Assembly (NCBI GenBank): GCA_026400755.1
Contig: JAPLOM010000035.1
Location: 12,195-76,194, forward strand
Direction of reading: 5' to 3'
DNA: 64,000 nucleotides
Source of the DNA: Alphaproteobacteria bacterium
GTDB lineage: Bacteria; Pseudomonadota; Alphaproteobacteria; CADEGL01
The stretch's first letter is position 1. The number at the start of each line of letters is the position of its first letter. Position numbers and translations under genes: made by a program. Shown piece after piece: positions 58,109-64,000 of this stretch. The notes below the pieces were generated by a model. The model searched no databases. It saw nothing but the letters and a program-made list of their open reading frames with translations, and was not told the origin of the DNA.

Positions 58109-60148
58109 TCAGAATTCCTTGCACAGGCGCAGCGAGTCGTAGATCGCCGCATGGACGTTGCGCGACGCCACCGCATCGCCGACGCGGAAGAGCTGGAACG
58201 CGCCGTCCCAGTTGTTGACCAGCGCCTGCGGCCGGTTGCCCGTGAGCGCCCCCAGATCGACCTCGCCCAGGTTGGTCGAACGCGGCTTCAGCGCGAAATA
58301 CAGATCTTCGTTGGGCAGCGTGCCATGCTCGGCCACCACCTGATCGACGACGCGCTCTTCCTCGGCGTGGGTGTATTCGTTGCGCAACACGGCGACGAAG
58401 CCGTTGCCCTCGCGATAGACGGACAGAAGGCGCGTGTCAGGGGTCAGGACGACGCCCTTCTTGTAAAGCTCGCGCAGATGGATCGGGAAATTCGTGCCGC
58501 CGATCTCCTGCAGGATCTGCCGCTCGGGCGTGACCAATTCCACTTGCGAGCCGCGGCCGGCCATCATTTCAGCGACCGACGGCCCCTGATGGCCGCCATG
58601 GTCGTCGAACAGAAGCACGTTGGCGCCGGGCGCGATGCGGCCTTCCAAGATGTCCCAGGTCGAGATGACGTGTTCGCCGCCGCCGATCTCGCCTTTGTTG
58701 GGGCGCCCACCAGTCGCGACGACCACGATATCCGGCTTTTCGCCCACGACCGCATCCGCCGTGGCGGCCGTGCCAAGACGCACCTCGACGCCCAGCTTGC
58801 CGACCTGCTGTTCCAGCCAGCGGGTGATGCCGGTCAATTGCTCGCGCCACGGCGCCTTGGCGGCCACGTTCAATTGGCCGCCCACCTGTTTCGCCGCCTC
58901 GAACAGCACCACCTTATGACCGCGTTCGGCGGAAACGCGCGCGGCCTCCAGTCCGCCCGGCCCGCCACCCACAACGACCACCCGCTTGCCGCCCACGCCG
59001 CGCGGCACGTTGTGCGGCATGATCTTCTCGCGTCCCGTGGCCGGGTTCTGGATACACAGCGCCTCGCCGCCCATCAGCAGCCGGTCGACGCAATAGCTGG
59101 CGCCGACGCACTGGCGGATCTCGTCCGGTTTTCCCTCAGTCAGCTTGCGCGCGATATGCGGGTCGGCCAGGTGCGCGCGCGTCATGGCCACCATGTCGAC
59201 ATGCCCGTCCGACACCGCGCGCGAGGCCGTGGCCAGGTCGACGATACGCCCGGCGTGCATCACGGGCAGATCGACCTCGGCCTTGATGGCGCTGGCCAGA
59301 TACAGGAACGGCGCCATAGGGAACGCCATGTTGGGCTGCAGCGTGGCCAGCGACAGATAATCCGTTGCCTGGCTGTGCATCACGTTCATGAAGTCGACCA
59401 GGCCCGACTTGGCCAGGCGTTTGGCGATCTCCAGCCCCTCTTCCGCGCTGATGCCGTCCTGTTTCAGTTCGTCGGCCGAGAAACGCACGCCGACGATGAA
59501 ATCGTCACCGACCTCGGCGCGCACCGCCTTCAGCACGTCGAAGCTGAAGCGCATGCGGTTGTCGAGCGAGCCGCCATATTCGTCGGTGCGCTTGTTGATG
59601 CCTTGCGACCAGAACTGGGCGATCAGATGCGCGGCCGAATAGGACAGTTCAATTCCGTCGAGGCCGCCTTCGCGGCAGCGGCGCGCGGCCTGGGCGAAGT
59701 CGCCGATGATGCGCCGTATGTCCCAATCCTCGATCGTGCGCGGAAAGGTGCGGTGCTCGGGCTCGCGCACGGGCGACGGCGCGACCGGAATCAGGAACGG
59801 CCCCACGTCCCAACGCGCGCGGCGGCCCATGTGGGTAATCTGGCACATGAGCGCCGCGCCGTGGCGGTGCACGCGCTCCGACATCTGCTTCAGGTACGGC
59901 ACGACCCGGTCACCGGAAACGTCCAACTGGCCGAACACCGCCGGGCAATCGGGCGAGACGACGGACGAGCCGCCGAACATCGTCAGGCCGATGCCGCCCT
60001 TGGCCTTTTCCTCGTGATAGAGCTGGTACCGCTCGCCGGGCATGGCGTCGTCGCCATAAGCCGGCGCATGCGCAGTGCTCATGATCCGATTGCGGATCGT
60101 GAGGTGCTTGAGCTTCAGCGGCTTCAGAAGCGCGTCGTATTCGGCCAT
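58109..60148 (-). CDS. NADH:flavin oxidoreductase (OYE/TMADH-like), tandem paralogue
   Basis: Collinear and strongly similar to 56067..58106. Confidence 0.9.
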   Translation of the reverse strand: MAEYDALLKPLKLKHLTIRNRIMSTAHAPAYGDDAMPGERYQLYHEEKAKGGIGLTMFGGSSVVSPDCPAVFGQLDVSGDRVVPYLKQMSERVHRHGAALMCQITHMGRRARWDVGPFLIPVAPSPVREPEHRTFPRTIEDWDIRRIIGDFAQAARRCREGGLDGIELSYSAAHLIAQFWSQGINKRTDEYGGSLDNRMRFSFDVLKAVRAEVGDDFIVGVRFSADELKQDGISAEEGLEIAKRLAKSGLVDFMNVMHSQATDYLSLATLQPNMAFPMAPFLYLASAIKAEVDLPVMHAGRIVDLATASRAVSDGHVDMVAMTRAHLADPHIARKLTEGKPDEIRQCVGASYCVDRLLMGGEALCIQNPATGREKIMPHNVPRGVGGKRVVVVGGGPGGLEAARVSAERGHKVVLFEAAKQVGGQLNVAAKAPWREQLTGITRWLEQQVGKLGVEVRLGTAATADAVVGEKPDIVVVATGGRPNKGEIGGGEHVISTWDILEGRIAPGANVLLFDDHGGHQGPSVAEMMAGRGSQVELVTPERQILQEIGGTNFPIHLRELYKKGVVLTPDTRLLSVYREGNGFVAVLRNEYTHAEEERVVDQVVAEHGTLPNEDLYFALKPRSTNLGEVDLGALTGNRPQALVNNWDGAFQLFRVGDAVASRNVHAAIYDSLRLCKEF

Positions 60149-60170
60149 GAGTCAGCAACCATCCCGCACA

Positions 60171-60297
60171 ACCCTCTCCCCTACGAGGGAGAGGGTGCGA
60201 GCGAAGCGAGCGGGTAAGGGGTTGGCGGCGCAAGCCACCCAAATGACGATCTTCACTTTACCCCCTCCCCTTACCCATCCCTCGTTGGGGAGGGGGA
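60171..60297. repeat. Interspersed palindromic repeat (copy B; CCCTCTCC...GGGAGAGGGTGCGAGCGaAGCGAGCGGG)
   Basis: Shares a core with 24829-24970. Confidence 0.8.
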
Positions 60298-60318
60298 TTT
60301 CATGAAACGCGAACACGG

Positions 60319-61167
60319 CTACACGATATCCAGCGGCACGTCGCGCTTGGGCGGCGGATAAGCGTGGTCGAGTTCGGCCAGGTCCTCCGGCGTCAGGGTA
60401 ATGCCCGCCGCCGCGACGTTGGCACGCACGTGATCCGGGTTCGATGCTTTCGGGATCGAAGCCACCCATGGATCGCGCATGGTCCAGGCGATGGCGATGG
60501 TCTCTGGCGCGACATTGTGCCGCCGCGCGACGGATGCGAGCGCGCCCGTCGATTGCAGCGAGCCTTGATCCAGCGGTGAATAAGCCATCACCGCCACCTG
60601 ATGTTTCTGGCACCAGGGCAGAAGGTTCCGCTCGATGCCGCGCCGGCCCAGATTGTACATAACCTGGTTCGAGGTGATTTTCTTGCCCACTTTCAGCCCC
60701 TCCGCATCCGCCATCGCGCGCGTGTCGAAGTTCGAGACGCCGTGATGCCTGATTTTTCCCGCCGCGCGCAAACTTTCGAACGCCTCGAGCGTTTCTTCGA
60801 GCGGATAGGAGCCCTCCCAGTGGAGGAGATAGAGGTCCATGCAGTCGATGCCGAGTTTTTTCAGGCTTCGCTCCGCCGCCTGCACCGTGCCCTTGCGCGA
60901 GGCGTTGAACGGCAAAACCTTGCTGACGATGAACAGCCCATCGCGCCACCCCTTGATGGCCTCGCCCACCACCGTCTCGGCGTCGGCGTACATCTCGGCC
61001 GTGTCGATCAGCGTGACGCCCAGGTCGATGGCCAGCCGGATCGCCGCAATCTCATCCTTCTTATGACCCGCGGGTTCGCCCATGCGCCACGTGCCGATGC
61101 CGAATGCAGGCATGCGCATGCAGTCGCGCGTCTCGATGACACGGATCTTGGGCTTTTTGTCCGCCAT
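60319..61167 (-). CDS. Aldo/keto reductase
   Basis: FGIGTWRMGEPAGHKKDEIAAIRLAIDLGVTLIDTAEMYADAETVVGEAI; DLYLLHWEG. Confidence 0.93.
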   Translation of the reverse strand: MADKKPKIRVIETRDCMRMPAFGIGTWRMGEPAGHKKDEIAAIRLAIDLGVTLIDTAEMYADAETVVGEAIKGWRDGLFIVSKVLPFNASRKGTVQAAERSLKKLGIDCMDLYLLHWEGSYPLEETLEAFESLRAAGKIRHHGVSNFDTRAMADAEGLKVGKKITSNQVMYNLGRRGIERNLLPWCQKHQVAVMAYSPLDQGSLQSTGALASVARRHNVAPETIAIAWTMRDPWVASIPKASNPDHVRANVAAAGITLTPEDLAELDHAYPPPKRDVPLDIV

Positions 61168-61268
61168 GTCCTCCCCTTTCGCGGCCTGTCCCGTGCCGCT
61201 TTCGGCTCGACCTGAGCCGTTCCACCGCTATGATGAATAATGTACGGGGCCAATAAGGGAGACGACAG

Positions 61269-62117
61269 ATGAAAACGATCCTGGTACCCGTCGAGGAGAG
61301 CACTGTTCTGCCCTCGATGCTGGAAACAGCACTGTTGGCCGCGCGCCGCTTCGGCGGGCAGGTCGACGGCCTGCACGTGCGCCCCGCGCTTCCGGGCGTG
61401 GTGGCCGCGGGCGCCGCGGGCCTGGTGGCCGCGACCCCGGACCTGGTGGAAAGCTTCGAGCGCCAGGACCGCGAGCGAACCGAGCGCGCGCAATCCCTGT
61501 TCAATGAATTCATGCGGGCCAAGGGCATTGGCCCAACGCCGGTGGCCGACGCGCCGAACTATGGCTGGATCGAGGAAACCTCGCCCGGCGACGACGCGGT
61601 TGGCAGCCGCGGGCGCTCCTACGACTTGATTGTCGTCGGACGGCCCGTGCGCGGCCAGACCACGCCGGCCATGAGCACGCTGGAAGCCGCCCTGTTCGAA
61701 AGCGGCCGTCCGCTCTTGATCGCGCCGCCCCACGCGCCGGCAGCCCTCGGCAACAATGTCTGCATCGCTTGGAACGGCTCGACCGAGACGGCACGTACCA
61801 TCGCCTTCGCCATGCCGTTTCTCTTGCGTGCGCGGAAGGTGACGGTGGTGACCATCGAGGGCGCCTTCGTGCCCGGCCCGAGCGGCGCCGACATGGCCCG
61901 CAACCTGGCGCGCAACGGCATACCGGTCGAAGTCTTCGACGCCAAGGACGGCGGGCGTCCGCCGGGCGAGGCCATGCTGGCCGAAGCCGCGGCCCATGGC
62001 GCCGACATGATGGTGAAAGGCGCCTATACCCACAGCCGCCTGCGCCAGATGATCTTCGGCGGCGCGACCAGTCAGATCCTGGCCGCGGCGGAGATGCCCG
62101 TCTTCATGGCGCACTAG
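61269..62117 (+). CDS. Universal stress protein (tandem UspA)
   Basis: MKTILVPVEES...; C-terminal MVKGAYTHSRLRQMIFGGATSQILAAAEMPVFMAH. Confidence 0.88.
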   Translation: MKTILVPVEESTVLPSMLETALLAARRFGGQVDGLHVRPALPGVVAAGAAGLVAATPDLVESFERQDRERTERAQSLFNEFMRAKGIGPTPVADAPNYGWIEETSPGDDAVGSRGRSYDLIVVGRPVRGQTTPAMSTLEAALFESGRPLLIAPPHAPAALGNNVCIAWNGSTETARTIAFAMPFLLRARKVTVVTIEGAFVPGPSGADMARNLARNGIPVEVFDAKDGGRPPGEAMLAEAAAHGADMMVKGAYTHSRLRQMIFGGATSQILAAAEMPVFMAH

Positions 62118-62180
62118 GACACGACGGCGCGGTCCGGCATCCCGCCGGATCGTGCCGCGCGGCTACTATTAAGGAACGAC

Positions 62181-62732
62181 ATGAATCCCGATCTCGGATC
62201 GCGCCTGGCCAACAATTGGTGGGCGCTCGCGTTGCGCGGCGGATTGGCCATCCTGTTCGGCCTGATCGCCCTGTTCATGCCCGACGTCACGCTGACGACG
62301 CTGATGCTTCTGTTCGCGGCCTACATGCTGCTAGGCGGCATCCTGGCCGTCGTCGCGGGTATCCGCGCGGCCGAGCGGCACGGGCGGTCCATGCCGCTGT
62401 TCTTCGAAGGCGCGCTCAACATTTTGGTCGCGATCCTAGCGGCGATCTGGCCGGACCAGACCATCGTCGCCATCGTCTACATCGTCGGCGCCTGGGCCTT
62501 GCTGTCGGGCGGATTCCTGGTGGTAGCGGCCGTGCGTATGCGTGGCAACGCGCAGGGGGAGTTCTTGCTTGGACTCCTGGGCGTCCTAGCCATCGTCTTC
62601 GGTGTTGTTCTATTCGTCTGGCCGGGCGCAGCCGCGGTCGCCTTCGCCTGGTGGATCGGCATCTTCGCGCTGCTGTTCGGCGTGACGATGGTGAGCCTGG
62701 CCATGCGCCTCAAGAAGCGTGCCGGCGCATGA
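62181..62732 (+). CDS. HdeD-family acid-resistance membrane protein
   Basis: NNWWALALRGGLAILFGLIALFMPDVTLTTLMLLFAAYMLLGGI. Confidence 0.9.
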   Translation: MNPDLGSRLANNWWALALRGGLAILFGLIALFMPDVTLTTLMLLFAAYMLLGGILAVVAGIRAAERHGRSMPLFFEGALNILVAILAAIWPDQTIVAIVYIVGAWALLSGGFLVVAAVRMRGNAQGEFLLGLLGVLAIVFGVVLFVWPGAAAVAFAWWIGIFALLFGVTMVSLAMRLKKRAGA

Positions 62733-62733
62733 C

Positions 62734-63003
62734 ATGAGCGTGCGCGACAACACGCAGCGCAGCCGTTTCGAGATGGATGTAGAGGGCGGTGTGGCTTTCG
62801 CCAGTTACCGTGCCGATGAATCGGTCGTCGTGGTCAACCATACGGAAGTACCGGCCGCGGTCAACGGACGCGGACTTGGCAGCAAGCTCGTTCGCGGCAT
62901 GCTTGATCTGATCCGCGCCAGCAACCGCAAGGTGGTGCCACGCTGCGGCTTCGTTGCCGCCTTCATCCGCGCCCACCCAGAGTATCAAGACCTGGTGCGC
63001 TGA
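62734..63003 (+). CDS. YjdJ-type GNAT N-acetyltransferase
   Basis: SRFEMDVEGGVAFASYRADESVVVVNHTEVPAAVNGRGLGSKLVRGMLDLIRASNRKVVPRCGFVAAFIRAHPEYQDLV. Confidence 0.88.
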   Translation: MSVRDNTQRSRFEMDVEGGVAFASYRADESVVVVNHTEVPAAVNGRGLGSKLVRGMLDLIRASNRKVVPRCGFVAAFIRAHPEYQDLVR

Positions 63004-63153
63004 CTACCTAATCACGCGCTTTTGGTCGAGGGCCAGAGAAACCCCGACTATGACTTTCGATTATCGTCTGTACTTTCGTTGGCGCTTTCTTTTTCGCTTC
63101 GACAAAAACGTCGAAACAAGCATCTAGAAATCCGTGCATCCAACTGCACGAGA

Positions 63154-63558
63154 TTACAATTGACGGGGGGGGGGGGGGTCATATTTCACCTTCCGCTCTT
63201 TACACAATTCGACCATTCGGTATTTGAGATTCTCACTTAGTGAAGCGAAAAAGTCTTTCCCATCGGAAGGTAGTAGTTCGGCGGTTAACTGGTGAACAAA
63301 TCGATTCCTAATCGAATTCAAAAGCAGAATCGGCTTAGTAAAATCGGCGGGGAATAATCCCAGTGCCGCGGCAACACGAACCTTCTGTACAAAGGACAAT
63401 CGATCAATTTTTAACAGGTCTGGCCTTATCATGTGTGATTCGATAAGGCGCGTGATAGACGCCTCAATCTGCAAATGTTGGCTTATAAAAAAATTCAACG
63501 CGTCGTTCGACGCCATGTTGTCTAAGTTTCTGAAATCCTGAACGTCCTCATCATCCAT
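63154..63558 (-). CDS. Small protein with HEPN/MltR-like RNRFVH (Rx4H) motif; poly-C tract near the 3' end
   Basis: [30 protein letters not shown]...[28 protein letters not shown]...YDPPPPRQL*; low GC relative to flanks. Confidence 0.6.
   Translation of the reverse strand: MDDEDVQDFRNLDNMASNDALNFFISQHLQIEASITRLIESHMIRPDLLKIDRLSFVQKVRVAAALGLFPADFTKPILLLNSIRNRFVHQLTAELLPSDGKDFFASLSENLKYRMVELCKERKVKYDPPPPRQL
63165..63178. repeat. 14-nt poly-G homopolymer inside the 3' end of the minus-strand ORF
   Basis: tgac-GGGGGGGGGGGGGG-tcat read directly. Confidence 0.85.
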
Positions 63559-64000
63559 TCGCCATCACCGTCTTAATATGGATTTCCGAGGTCAGCGTGC
63601 GGTGGACCGGGCACTTGTCCGCAATCTCCAAAAGCTTCGCGCGCTGCTCCTCGCTCAGATCGCCCTCCAAATGGATCACGCGGTCGATGTGGTCGATCAT
63701 GCCGTCCTTGGTCTCGCAATCGTCGCAGTCGGCGGCATAGATGCGCGAGTGGCGCAGCTCCACCGTCGTACGTACGAGCGGAATCTTCTTCCGCTCGGCA
63801 TACATCCGAATCGTCATGGACGTGCAGGCACCCAGCGCCGAGAGAAGATAGCCGTACGGGTCGGGCCCGGTGTCGAAACCGCCGGTGGCCGTGGGCTCGT
63901 CGGCCAGAAGCCGGTGCCGTCCCACGCGCACCTCCTGCTGGAAGCGGCCGACGCTCGTTTCGTGCACGCGCACGATGCCCTCGGGCAACACGTCCTCCGC
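63551..64000 (-). CDS. OsmC-family domain; probably the C-terminal part of an alpha/beta hydrolase-OsmC fusion extending past the window
   Basis: [49 protein letters not shown]...[17 protein letters not shown]. Confidence 0.8.
   Translation of the reverse strand, partial: AEDVLPEGIVRVHETSVGRFQQEVRVGRHRLLADEPTATGGFDTGPDPYGYLLSALGACTSMTIRMYAERKKIPLVRTTVELRHSRIYAADCDDCETKDGMIDHIDRVIHLEGDLSEEQRAKLLEIADKCPVHRTLTSEIHIKTVMANG

Noticed and set aside
58151-60217. 688-aa plus-strand ORF opposite the OYE-like gene
   Set aside because: Shadow ORF; the minus strand encodes a complete flavoenzyme.
1-64000. tRNA, rRNA, CRISPR arrays, transposases, integrases
   Set aside because: None recognised on either strand by reading; no tool was run, so small RNAs could be missed.

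Overview
This looks like an alphaproteobacterial chromosome segment: high GC, with housekeeping and metabolic genes (glnE, bcp, moaA/mobA, argE, cysTWA, an ilvE-like gene) and an acyl-CoA catabolic cluster. The most unusual part is a compact, visibly lower-GC accessory operon on the minus strand at about 27.56-31.93 kb. It encodes a eukaryote-like ubiquitin-conjugation set: an active-type E2 with a Cys, a Phd/YefM-like domain fused to a Cys-less E2-like domain, a ThiF/E1, a JAB/JAMM peptidase, a ComEC-like metallo-beta-lactamase and a multi-TM protein. It is headed by a cryptic small frame ending in -LGGEY that could be a ubiquitin-like modifier behind an apparent 1-nt frameshift. No CD-NTase is present, so it does not look like CBASS. 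I also see three ModE-type (molybdate) boxes of identical 8-8-8 architecture, upstream of ALDH genes, a porin and modA. The porin and one ALDH carry apparent inactivating lesions, and a Sel1 gene has an apparent frameshift. A HEPN-motif-like small gene carries a 14-nt homopolymer near its 3' end. All calls come from reading the supplied sequence and ORF translations; no database search was run.
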